Shown here: positions 24,605 through 31,396 of the stretch, one piece after another | Numbering within the stretch: position 1 is the stretch's first letter | Layout: the number at the start of each line of letters is the position of its first letter | Assembly (NCBI GenBank): GCA_029565535.1 | Contig: JAKQNZ010000137.1 | Span: forward strand, 1 to 44,078 | Source of the DNA: Candidatus Cloacimonadota bacterium | GTDB lineage: Bacteria; Cloacimonadota; Cloacimonadia; Cloacimonadales; Cloacimonadaceae | Length of the DNA stretch: 44,078 nucleotides | Reading direction: 5' to 3' | Notes under the pieces: model-generated | The model's database searches: none | The model's input: the letters and a program-made list of their open reading frames with translations, nothing else | Told to the model about the DNA's origin: nothing | Program-made: the position numbers and the translations under genes

Positions 24605-25210
24605 CTATGCATATTCCAACAGCAAGCTGGTAAGATTGTATATTCTTGTGCCTATCTGTGGTAGAAGCCTTTGTTTTGGATGTACATCAAGTTTCCGAGA
24701 GTTCATAATGGCAGTTTCGGTTTTCGCAAAGTAGTCTTTCTCATTTGATCCAGAAACCCTATGTGTATGAATAGCCTGATTGATGGCACTCTTGGAACAT
24801 AATACAGATTCGTTATCTTTAACAGAATCTGCGTCTTGATAATGCAGTAAGAGCCAAATCTCAAAACAAGGATTTGATATGGCGACATCGAAATTTCTCT
24901 GATATGCATCGTCCACAGTCTTGGCAAGATTGGCACCCCAACTGTCAGTATCAACAACTAACCAGTAAACATAGTGTGCGGATATATCTGACTCAATTTT
25001 TCTGATTGATTTTTGGAAATCTATTACATAGCCAATGACTGAATCTGGGCTGGAATGAGTTGATTCCCTATCGATTACTCTAACTCTCGCCTGAGGTATC
25101 TTGAAGAATTCAATGAACTCCTGAAAGTACCTCTGTTCAGTTACGCTTCCTTCAGTGAAAATGAAGACTTTTCGAGGAATAAGGTTTTGTGGTTTACGTG
25201 AGTATTTCAT
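24605..25210 (-). CDS. RloB/AbiLii-like TOPRIM nuclease of a two-gene defence pair
   Basis: This 201-aa protein has the RloB-family pattern: FTEGSVTEQRYF (Glu20, Glu25), a TOPRIM-like acidic pair in VVDTDSW (Asp87/Asp89) and the hallmark SNPCFEIWLLLHY (113-124). RloB proteins accompany an AAA ATPase in RloAB/AbiL-type anti-phage systems and are thought to be the nuclease effector. Its ATG overlaps the ATPase stop by 4 bp, with the RBS inside the Glu-rich ATPase tail, so the two are translated together. No terminator was found downstream. Confidence 0.85.
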   Translation of the reverse strand: MKYSRKPQNLIPRKVFIFTEGSVTEQRYFQEFIEFFKIPQARVRVIDRESTHSSPDSVIGYVIDFQKSIRKIESDISAHYVYWLVVDTDSWGANLAKTVDDAYQRNFDVAISNPCFEIWLLLHYQDADSVKDNESVLCSKSAINQAIHTHRVSGSNEKDYFAKTETAIMNSRKLDVHPKQRLLPQIGTRIYNLTSLLLEYA

Positions 25211-26514
25211 TCTTCTTCCTCTTCTTTTATGACTGGTACGGCTCCATACAAGCCTGCCAAATAGGCCTTTTGAAGTGATTTGTCATTTCGCACTTTAACA
25301 TAATCATATAATGAGTAGATCTCTGAAGCTTTCTTATAGTTCTTCCTGACGAACCATATTGAATCTCTCCTAAGCAAGTCTACATCCAGGAGTGTTGCAT
25401 CATGGGTTGTAACGATCATTTGAGATTGATGGTTTATATTGGCCTTAAACAAGGTCTTGATAAACATCTTTGAAACATTTGAATGCAAACTTCTATCAAG
25501 TTCGTCAACTAGCACTATAGCATCTTGAAGGACTAGCGTTAATATCGGTATCAAATCAAACAGGCGATTAGTCCCATCTGATTCTTCCGAAATCTGAAAA
25601 CTGATAGAATCTCCAGTGGAAGGCATCTTATGGGAGATCTGAATTTTATAAGCTTCTCGATTACCTTCTTGCAAGCTGACGGAGTATCTATCATCATGCT
25701 TCAATGTTAGGTTTTTTAGCAAGTCAAGTTTGAGCTTATCCCGGAGCTCAGGTGGTACTTTATCAAGTACTTCATCAGCATCAATTTTCTCGACACTGAT
25801 GTCATCAATGCCAAGATCGCATAAGTTCATTAATCTCCGATACTCTTGAAGTAGATATTCGTTATTGAGTAGCACATTGTATGACTGAAGCTCAGTATCA
25901 GGATATATAACTATTATCTTCTTAAACCAATCATAAACATCACGAAACATCTCTACGTTTCTATCAATCAACTCGGATAAAAAAAGCTTGTTTTCGGGAG
26001 TTCCCTTTAAAACAAAACTTACAAATACATCTTCTCTATACTTCTCATATTTCTCACCATATCTAATCTGATTCTTTGAAGCTTGATCGTATGTTCTTTC
26101 ATAGATCTCATGTTCTCCGGTAGAGTTGCTTTGCCAAAGCCACTCACGAGTAATTGTATTGGCTTTTATTTCAAAACCGAATCGATAGATTACTCGATCA
26201 ATTAGCATCTCAAACTCGAAAAAACTCGGTTTTTTAGGACATTCGGGACAGAGCTTAAAATATGTTGTTCTGCTTCTCAGTGGATTGGTCTCTTGCAGTA
26301 CAATTGATTTGGCATAATGGATTGCTTTGATCAGATTTGATTTTCCTGCAGCGTTGGGACCGAATATAAAGGCTGACTTCAGAATATTGGGAATGTGTCT
26401 GCTTTTCGATATCCAAAGCTGCTCCTTTAGATTCCCAACTTTCGATGCAAACAAATCCAACGATGTTTTATCATTGAAGGATAGACAATTGGCAACAGAA
26501 AATCTGATAATCAT
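25207..26514 (-). CDS. RloA/AbiLi-like AAA ATPase
   Basis: This 435-aa SMC/ABC-like ATPase has an N-terminal MIIRFSVANCLSFND strand typical of the family and Walker A GPNAAGKSN (Lys58). A coiled, charged insertion spans about 90-300. The signature-like SEESDGTNRLFDL is at 309-321, Walker B AIVLVDELDRSLH at 332-344, and the switch His in VTTHD (His371). Such ATPases act as sensors that hold or activate the RloB-type nuclease during phage infection. It has its own promoter, a palindrome in the leader, and a good RBS (AGGGAG). The tail is poly-Glu. It lies downstream of the repressor on the same strand. Confidence 0.85.
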   Translation of the reverse strand: MIIRFSVANCLSFNDKTSLDLFASKVGNLKEQLWISKSRHIPNILKSAFIFGPNAAGKSNLIKAIHYAKSIVLQETNPLRSRTTYFKLCPECPKKPSFFEFEMLIDRVIYRFGFEIKANTITREWLWQSNSTGEHEIYERTYDQASKNQIRYGEKYEKYREDVFVSFVLKGTPENKLFLSELIDRNVEMFRDVYDWFKKIIVIYPDTELQSYNVLLNNEYLLQEYRRLMNLCDLGIDDISVEKIDADEVLDKVPPELRDKLKLDLLKNLTLKHDDRYSVSLQEGNREAYKIQISHKMPSTGDSISFQISEESDGTNRLFDLIPILTLVLQDAIVLVDELDRSLHSNVSKMFIKTLFKANINHQSQMIVTTHDATLLDVDLLRRDSIWFVRKNYKKASEIYSLYDYVKVRNDKSLQKAYLAGLYGAVPVIKEEEEE

Positions 26515-26530
26515 CGGGCATCTCCCTTGT

Positions 26531-26590
26531 GCACTTAGTGCGAGTATTTCACATTAAATGCATTAATATATGGACAGGGTTTCTGGTCAA
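26531..26590 (-). promoter_or_regulatory. Promoter and leader palindrome of the ATPase-RloB operon
   Basis: On the minus strand, TTGACC (26590-26585), a 16-bp spacer and TATTAA (26568-26563) form a sigma70-like promoter. In the leader, GCACTTAGTGC (26531-26541, perfect 5-bp arms) lies about 20 bp upstream of the ATG at 26514 and may be an operator or small hairpin. Confidence 0.5.
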
Positions 26591-26640
26591 GGTTTATTTT
26601 TCTTACAGCCTCGGTATTTGAGTTACCTGATGTGATCTTA

Positions 26641-27369
26641 TCACCCCATCCTCAACTGCATTACCATCGTACCTATTAGCGAGATATCATCTCCCTGCAT
26701 GGAATCTACTACCTGGACACGGTAATCGGCATTGAAGGGGTGGAGTAGCACCTGCTGCCTCTGGTGATCGAACTGGATACGTTTCAGGGTGATACCATCA
26801 TTCAATCTGACCGCACAGACAGAGCCATCTGTATTGCTCCAGTCGTCCTTTCTCTGGATCACAACGATGTCGTTATTCATGATCTGAGGCTCCATGCTTT
26901 GTCCATTTACTCTGAATACCATATAGTTATCTATCTTGTCCTTGAGATAGATCCGCGGTAATTCCACGAAATTGTCATGTTCTAAATTTTCTGTGACTTC
27001 GGCTGGCATTCCGGCAGAAATTTCAGCGAGTATCGGAAGTAAAATTGTACGGCTGTAAGTGCCATCTGTGCAATCTGATAGCTTGCCATAAGCTGACACA
27101 ACTTCAACCTTGGATTTGGTCTTTGACTCTGGTTGGGGGTCCCAGGGGGCACTCACATACATGCTACCCTCACCACTCAGCAGCCAATTCAAGTTCACTT
27201 TTTGCTCTGCCAATTTGATGAGAAATTCGGGGTCTGGAGAGCGCTTATTGTTGATGTATCGGCTCATGGAATTAAGCGAAATTCCATTTTGTTTGGCAAA
27301 ATCTCCGTGAGTTATACTTAGCGATCTGACCAGCATTTTGAGTCGATCACCGACTGTCGTGGCTGCCAT
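26641..27369 (-). CDS. CI/LexA-like repressor: XRE helix-turn-helix plus S24 peptidase
   Basis: The protein is 242 aa from the ATG at 27369; GGGAG lies 5 nt before it, whereas an in-frame GTG at 27375 would sit on the RBS. The N-terminal helix-turn-helix is about 8-62 (DFAKQNGISLNSMSRYINNKRSPD). A linker carries an Ala-Gly cleavage site in EISAGMPAEV. The C-terminal S24 domain has catalytic Ser in NGQSMEP and Lys in ITLKRI. Proteins of this build bind operators as dimers and self-cleave with RecA under DNA damage. It is placed upstream of the ATPase/RloB pair and divergent from a cut small ORF, as in prophage immunity regions. Confidence 0.88.
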   Translation of the reverse strand: MAATTVGDRLKMLVRSLSITHGDFAKQNGISLNSMSRYINNKRSPDPEFLIKLAEQKVNLNWLLSGEGSMYVSAPWDPQPESKTKSKVEVVSAYGKLSDCTDGTYSRTILLPILAEISAGMPAEVTENLEHDNFVELPRIYLKDKIDNYMVFRVNGQSMEPQIMNNDIVVIQRKDDWSNTDGSVCAVRLNDGITLKRIQFDHQRQQVLLHPFNADYRVQVVDSMQGDDISLIGTMVMQLRMG

Positions 27370-27438
27370 ATTCACTCCCAGTGGTCATTTTTAGGCTTGA
27401 CCGATACCCGTTTGGGTGATAGTCTGCACCTGTGAACA

Positions 27439-27466
27439 AAGATATTAGCCTGAATAGTCAGGTCAA
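27439..27466 (-). promoter_or_regulatory. Repressor promoter with operator-like palindrome in the spacer
   Basis: Minus-strand TTGACC (27466-27461), a 16-bp spacer and TATCTT (27444-27439). An inverted repeat CCTGA-ATAG-TCAGG (27449-27462) fills the spacer and touches the -35. Repressor binding here would block its own transcription. A second weak repeat, ACCC-GTTT-GGGT, lies near 27406-27417. Confidence 0.55.
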
Positions 27467-27561
27467 GACATTTTTATAGAGTGTGATTTAGCGGCGGATT
27501 AATTCCGGCACTGTTTGAGTATCTTCAAAACTCGCCGGCGTTAGCGCAGAAAGGACTTCCC

Positions 27562-27580
27562 AAGATGTCGCAGTGGTTTT
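27562..27580 (+). repeat. 19-bp direct repeat, right copy
   Basis: This copy is identical to 24389-24407. It lies just upstream of the small ORF at 27615 and right of the repressor control region. Confidence 0.75.
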
Positions 27581-27614
27581 AAGTAGCTCCCATATATACA
27601 GTTAAGGAGATACC

Positions 27615-27815
27615 ATGAAAACTAAGCCAAACATGCCCAAACGGACACAGCACTGTGACACCGAAATCGGCAAGCACTGTGACACTTTTTCCGAGTTGGG
27701 GTTCAATCCGAACAAAAAACCAACGCTAATGCTTTTGGCAAGGTACTTAGGAACTAATCTTTCCCAGTTGTCTAAGCAATTGGGAGACAGTAAAATAGTT
27801 ATAAAAAGTACTTGA
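27615..27815 (+). CDS. Small ORF of unknown function, cut by the insertion sequence
   Basis: A strong RBS (AAGGAGA) precedes the ATG. The first ~45 residues are host sequence; the remainder is read from the left end of the IS, which begins at about 27752, so the original C-terminus is lost. The sequence repeats HCDT (27650-27661 and 27674-27685 at the DNA level, GCACTGTGACAC). It is divergent from the S24 repressor, where phage regions usually carry an early gene. No family is recognised. Confidence 0.45.
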   Translation: MKTKPNMPKRTQHCDTEIGKHCDTFSELGFNPNKKPTLMLLARYLGTNLSQLSKQLGDSKIVIKST

Positions 27816-27877
27816 CAAAAACACCTCGTATCTTATTGTTGCATTTGAAAATACGTAATAAATAAGAACGAGGTGTT
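27812..27877 (+). promoter_or_regulatory. IS promoter with RBS-masking inverted repeat
   Basis: TTGACA (27812-27817), a 16-bp spacer and TATTGT (27834-27839) form a likely promoter. AACACCTCGTATCTTATT (27820-27837) pairs with AATAAGAACGAGGTGTT (27861-27877), with a single bulged base. The right arm contains the transposase RBS (GAGGTG). Transcripts starting near 27846 lack the left arm; read-through transcripts contain both arms and would hide the RBS. Confidence 0.6.
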
Positions 27878-27880
27878 AAG

Positions 27881-29341
27881 ATGAGTTTCCTGAGAATAGC
27901 CCAAATTAGTCAAGTCAAAACTTCAAATCTGGTTGAGAGCAATGCGTTGTCCCTGTTCAGACGCTTTCGTTTAGGCAGTATCCTACGCCAATGTTCAATA
28001 GGCAAGGGTAAGGGACACCCGATAGAGTATATGTTGTATCTGATGTTGATCATTATGCTTCAGGGCTCGCGTTCTCTGTTCTCCGGGATAGCCAGTCTTC
28101 AGGCAAGCAAGCTAAAGAGTCCTCTCAACAGCATGTTGAACAATGAGCACTATAACTGGAGGAATCTTCTGTATCGCATTTCTTCTCGCTTTGCCAGGCT
28201 TTGTCCCACACCGGAAGGCAAGATATCTGCCCTGATCATAGATGACACCGCCAAAGAGAAGACCGGTCGGCGGGTTGAGAACAGTTCCTGGTTTGTGGAT
28301 CACTGCCGCAAAGCATACTACATGGGATATCAGGCAATTGTGTCCGCTTGGTACAACGGAGTGGTGACCATTCCCTTGGACTTTGAACTGAAGATCGGGA
28401 AGTCAAGGATCAAGCATGCCAACAAAAGCCATTACCACAAGGGAACTCACACAGAACACCGCCAAAGAATGGCTAAACAGAAGAAGACGAAGATCGCCGA
28501 ATCATTGATCCGCCGTGCCATACAAAGAGGTTTTCGTTTTCGCTACCTGTTGTGGGACAGTTGGTACAACAACAGCAGTAGTTTGAGATTCGTATTTGGC
28601 ACGCTAAGGTCAAAGGGTATAGACTTGGTGGCGATGGTAAAGCGTGACGGGCAGAAATATCTTTGGGGCGATAAGTTCATAACGGTCAAGGAACTGTACA
28701 GAAAATCAGGCAAGTGGCAGCATAACCAATCGACAGGCATCATGTACAAAGCAGTTGTCGTAGGAGTTCTGGACAAGCATTCCGCAAATCATCCTGAATC
28801 GCAGACCGTGCTGGGCTATGTCAGGATGTGTTTCTTCAGGTATCCGCAACATAAAAGATACAAAGCCCTGATCTGCACGGAAGTGAACCTGGGAGAAATG
28901 GAAATCCTCAGCATATACCTGCGTCGCTGGTCTATAGAAGTAGTTTTCAAAGACCTCAAGCAATACTTCGGCTATGATCAGAGCAAGTCATCCAAGTATG
29001 CTCCCCAAATCGCAGACCTGACCATCAGATGCATCTTCTACAATATGTTCTGCTCACTGAAGTATAATTATCCTTCAAAAAGCACCGAGCAACTGATGAT
29101 TGAGTTCTACTCCGAAATGGAAGACAACTGGTTGGATATCTTCTGTTCCCTGGTCTTCATCAACAATGCGAAACGACTGCTTGAGTATGCATTATCACTT
29201 GGATACAGTGACCTTGCGCAACTCCTGAACGATTATGATCTCGTGATAAAGCAGTTCATGCACAGGCACTGGTATGAGAATGAAATCGAAGAAATGGATA
29301 AGTCCCTTATCGCTCTGAAAGGATATCGCAAAGCGTCATAA
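27881..29341 (+). CDS. IS4-family DDE transposase
   Basis: This 486-aa cut-and-paste transposase has catalytic Asp in IIDDTAKEKTG, a second Asp in LLWDSWYNNS, and Glu in YLRRWSIEVVFKDLK, which matches the IS4 signature Y-x2-R-x3-E-x6-K exactly. Full length with no frameshift, so it is probably functional. The RBS GAGGTG lies 7 nt before the ATG, inside an inverted repeat. Confidence 0.92.
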   Translation: MSFLRIAQISQVKTSNLVESNALSLFRRFRLGSILRQCSIGKGKGHPIEYMLYLMLIIMLQGSRSLFSGIASLQASKLKSPLNSMLNNEHYNWRNLLYRISSRFARLCPTPEGKISALIIDDTAKEKTGRRVENSSWFVDHCRKAYYMGYQAIVSAWYNGVVTIPLDFELKIGKSRIKHANKSHYHKGTHTEHRQRMAKQKKTKIAESLIRRAIQRGFRFRYLLWDSWYNNSSSLRFVFGTLRSKGIDLVAMVKRDGQKYLWGDKFITVKELYRKSGKWQHNQSTGIMYKAVVVGVLDKHSANHPESQTVLGYVRMCFFRYPQHKRYKALICTEVNLGEMEILSIYLRRWSIEVVFKDLKQYFGYDQSKSSKYAPQIADLTIRCIFYNMFCSLKYNYPSKSTEQLMIEFYSEMEDNWLDIFCSLVFINNAKRLLEYALSLGYSDLAQLLNDYDLVIKQFMHRHWYENEIEEMDKSLIALKGYRKAS

Positions 29342-29411
29342 TGAGATACATCACATTTCCGTCAAAACGATGCACCATTTTTCAAGCACTTAGGTCTAGG
29401 AAAGATTAGTT

Positions 29412-29515
29412 TATAAATTGTGCCACCCCTAACGGGGTTTGGAGGCTTTAACTGACAGCATACCTGGGACTTACGTCCCAGGCTATAGTATTTCACCCCT
29501 GGCGGGGTTTCATTG
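29412..29515. repeat. Structured repeat with three GC-rich hairpins
   Basis: Three short hairpins are evenly arranged: CCCCTAACGGGG (29426-29437), CCTGGGACTTACGTCCCAGG (29463-29482, 8-bp stem) and CCCCTGGCGGGG (29496-29507). The first and third are nearly the same and flank the longer central stem. The element starts right at the IS end. The minus-strand reading (VKYYSLGRKSQ, NPVRGG) resembles peptides widely mis-annotated from such repeats in environmental genomes. Confidence 0.6.
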
Positions 29516-29602
29516 AACAGCTTGATGTGATTGTGAAGTGCATTCGATTTGTTACTATTTGCAATGGTCTTTTTTGGAGTATTTCTCTGGAATCTTGCTA
29601 AG

Positions 29603-29652
29603 TTCATACCACTATCATACCACATGCTCATGCGGTATGAAAGTGGTATGAA
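29603..29652. repeat. Dispersed palindrome copy 3
   Basis: A 50-bp palindrome with arms 29603-29627 and 29628-29652 that differ at about three positions. It shares the 11-bp ATCATACCACA unit with copies 1 and 2. It lies at the right side of the accessory island. Confidence 0.8.
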
Positions 29653-29798
29653 GGGGTGTTGTTGTTTTGCTTAAGGCAGTAAAGAAAACCCCATCTGCAT
29701 TGTTTGAATTGAGGACATTGCACTCGTCAAAAAGCTGGTTTCAGCCGGCGATACCAAGGACTTCAGTCGGTTTTCCATGATCAACCCAAACAGTGCAG

Positions 29799-29916
29799 TA
29801 ATGCAGTTCCCTGTCCCTGGTCTGCCAGCGTCTCTCTGGTTTTTATGCCAGCGAGACGCTGGTAGACCTTTCCGGTGAGACACCGGAACTCCGTGTGCTG
29901 GAATTCTACTGCATTA
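29799..29916. repeat. 118-bp element with terminal inverted repeats and two hairpins
   Basis: TAATGCAGT (29799-29807) and ACTGCATTA (29908-29916) form the ends. Inside are CCAGCGTCTC/GAGACGCTGG (29825-29834 and 29853-29862, extended by GTCT/AGAC) and TTCCGGTG-AGA-CACCGGAA (29870-29888). No ORF is present; it looks like a small non-autonomous or REP-type element. The surrounding gap 29653-30036 shows nothing else. Confidence 0.5.
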
Positions 29917-30036
29917 TCTGGGACAAATCATTCATGAACTCGAATAATAGGTGCTTTTAGAAATCAGTCTAATGGGGACAAAGTTATCGCTATGGATTCG
30001 GAGCTAAAGCGATGATCCACGTGATATCAAAAAAGT

Positions 30037-30059
30037 AAGGGCGGAATGAATCCGCCCTT
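30037..30059 (-). terminator. Rho-independent terminator of the type IV pilus operon
   Basis: AAGGGCGGA (30037-30045) and TCCGCCCTT (30051-30059) form a perfect stem with a 5-nt loop. On the minus strand it is followed by ACTTTTTTGA. It lies about 30 bp after the pilC stop at 30089. Confidence 0.88.
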
Positions 30060-30088
30060 TAATGTTTGTAGATATGGTAGTTAAGTTA

Positions 30089-31342
30089 TTATCTGAATCC
30101 TTGGGAAATGGCTTCACCCAGATCGAAGATCGGCAGGTAGATCACCACGATGATGCTTCCCACGATGGCAGCCATGATCACGATGAGCAGCGGCTCGATC
30201 AGCGATGTCAAACGATCGATTACCGAATCCACCAGCTTCTCGTAGAACTGAGCAGCTTTGGATAAGAGCTTGTCCATGTCGCCTGTTTCTTCGCCTGTGG
30301 CAATCATCTGGAGCAGGGTTGGGGGAAACATGCCGGTTCTGCGGAAGGCATTGGCCACGCCGTATCCCTCTTTCACCAGGATTCTGGCTTTGCGCACGGC
30401 ATCTTCCACCACCGCGTTCTGTACCACGTGTTCAGTGAGTTCCATAGTATCCATAATCGGAACGCCTGCCGCCATCAGAATGCTGAAAGTGCGGCTGAAT
30501 TTACTCATGATGGAGTTATTGATCACCTTGCCAATCACGGGGATTTTCAGCTTCATGGTGTCCATAACGAAGCGTCCGCGGTCGGTAAGATAGAGCAAGA
30601 AGAGTCCAAACACGGCCAGGATCAGGATTACAACTGTGGCAAACACGTTTTGGGTGATGAAATTACTGATGTTTATAGCCAATACCGTGGGCCCTGGCAG
30701 GTCGGCATTGAAGTCGGCATAAACGCCTGCAAACAGGGGGATAATGTAATAGAACATCGCCCAAACCACGCCGGCCAGGAAGATCAGAATGAACACAGGA
30801 TAGGCCATGGCGCTGGTAACTTTACGACGCGTATCCTCGATTTTCTCCAGGTAGTCCGAAAGCTCGTCCAGCACAGTATGCAGGGTTCCGGATACTTCCC
30901 CGGCTTTCACCAGGGCTACATAGAGGGGATTAAATACGCCTGGATGCTGTTCCATCGCTTCAGAGAGGGAATATCCCTTGCGGATGTCGTCGGATATGGT
31001 GCGCAATACCTTGGCAAAGCGTTTGTGCTTCTCTTCTTTCTCCAGGTCGGTTATCGCTTTTTCGATGGTAAGACCAGCGGAAAACATGGTGGATAACTGG
31101 CGCGTGAAGAACACCAGGGTTTTGAGGCCGACGCCGGTGCGAATCTTGTAGATGGTTAGCATCAGCTTGTCAAAGAGGGACATCTTGCCCTTGTAAGCTC
31201 CTTCTGCAGCGGCTTTAACGCTGATTATGGTGCTGCCTTCCTTGGCAAGTTTATCCACGGCCATATCCAGAGTGTCGGCTTTGATCATTCCTTCTACTCT
31301 GGCACCTTTGGCGTCCTTTACTATATAGGCAAAATTTGGCAT
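30089..31342 (-). CDS. pilC: Type IV pilus inner-membrane platform protein PilC/GspF
   Basis: This 417-aa protein anchors the PilB/PilT motors in the inner membrane. Two T2SSF domains (about 75-200 and 280-400) each have the conserved FTRQLSTMFSAGLTIEKAI or FSRTFSILMAAGVPIMDTM helix start. Hydrophobic segments lie near 180-205, 225-255 and 380-405. The N-terminal FAYIVKDAKGARVEG motif is typical. It is the last gene of the operon. Confidence 0.93.
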   Translation of the reverse strand: MPNFAYIVKDAKGARVEGMIKADTLDMAVDKLAKEGSTIISVKAAAEGAYKGKMSLFDKLMLTIYKIRTGVGLKTLVFFTRQLSTMFSAGLTIEKAITDLEKEEKHKRFAKVLRTISDDIRKGYSLSEAMEQHPGVFNPLYVALVKAGEVSGTLHTVLDELSDYLEKIEDTRRKVTSAMAYPVFILIFLAGVVWAMFYYIIPLFAGVYADFNADLPGPTVLAINISNFITQNVFATVVILILAVFGLFLLYLTDRGRFVMDTMKLKIPVIGKVINNSIMSKFSRTFSILMAAGVPIMDTMELTEHVVQNAVVEDAVRKARILVKEGYGVANAFRRTGMFPPTLLQMIATGEETGDMDKLLSKAAQFYEKLVDSVIDRLTSLIEPLLIVIMAAIVGSIIVVIYLPIFDLGEAISQGFR

Positions 31343-31396
31343 ATCGCTTTACCTTCTTTTGTTATTTTCGAGTTTTGATAAGCTGCGCGGGGCACC

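Larger units (their letters stand above)
27752..29411 (+). mobile_element. IS4-family insertion sequence, 1660 bp
   Basis: Terminal inverted repeats are AACTAATCTTTCCCAG (27752-27767) and its counterpart ending at 29411 (reverse complement AACTAATCTTTCCTAG), 16 bp with one mismatch and further scattered matches inward. The element contains one transposase gene. No target duplication is visible between GGTACTTAGG on the left and TATAAATTGT on the right, suggesting later rearrangement. Confidence 0.75.

Noticed and set aside
29362-29631. 89-aa minus-strand ORF across the IS end
   Set aside because: Its peptide is made from the triple-hairpin repeat and the palindrome (MWYDSGM); it is a by-product of repeats, not a gene.
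29671-29883. 70-aa minus-strand ORF in the right part of the island
   Set aside because: It overlaps the 118-bp hairpin element, shows no RBS or protein features, and its composition follows the repeats.
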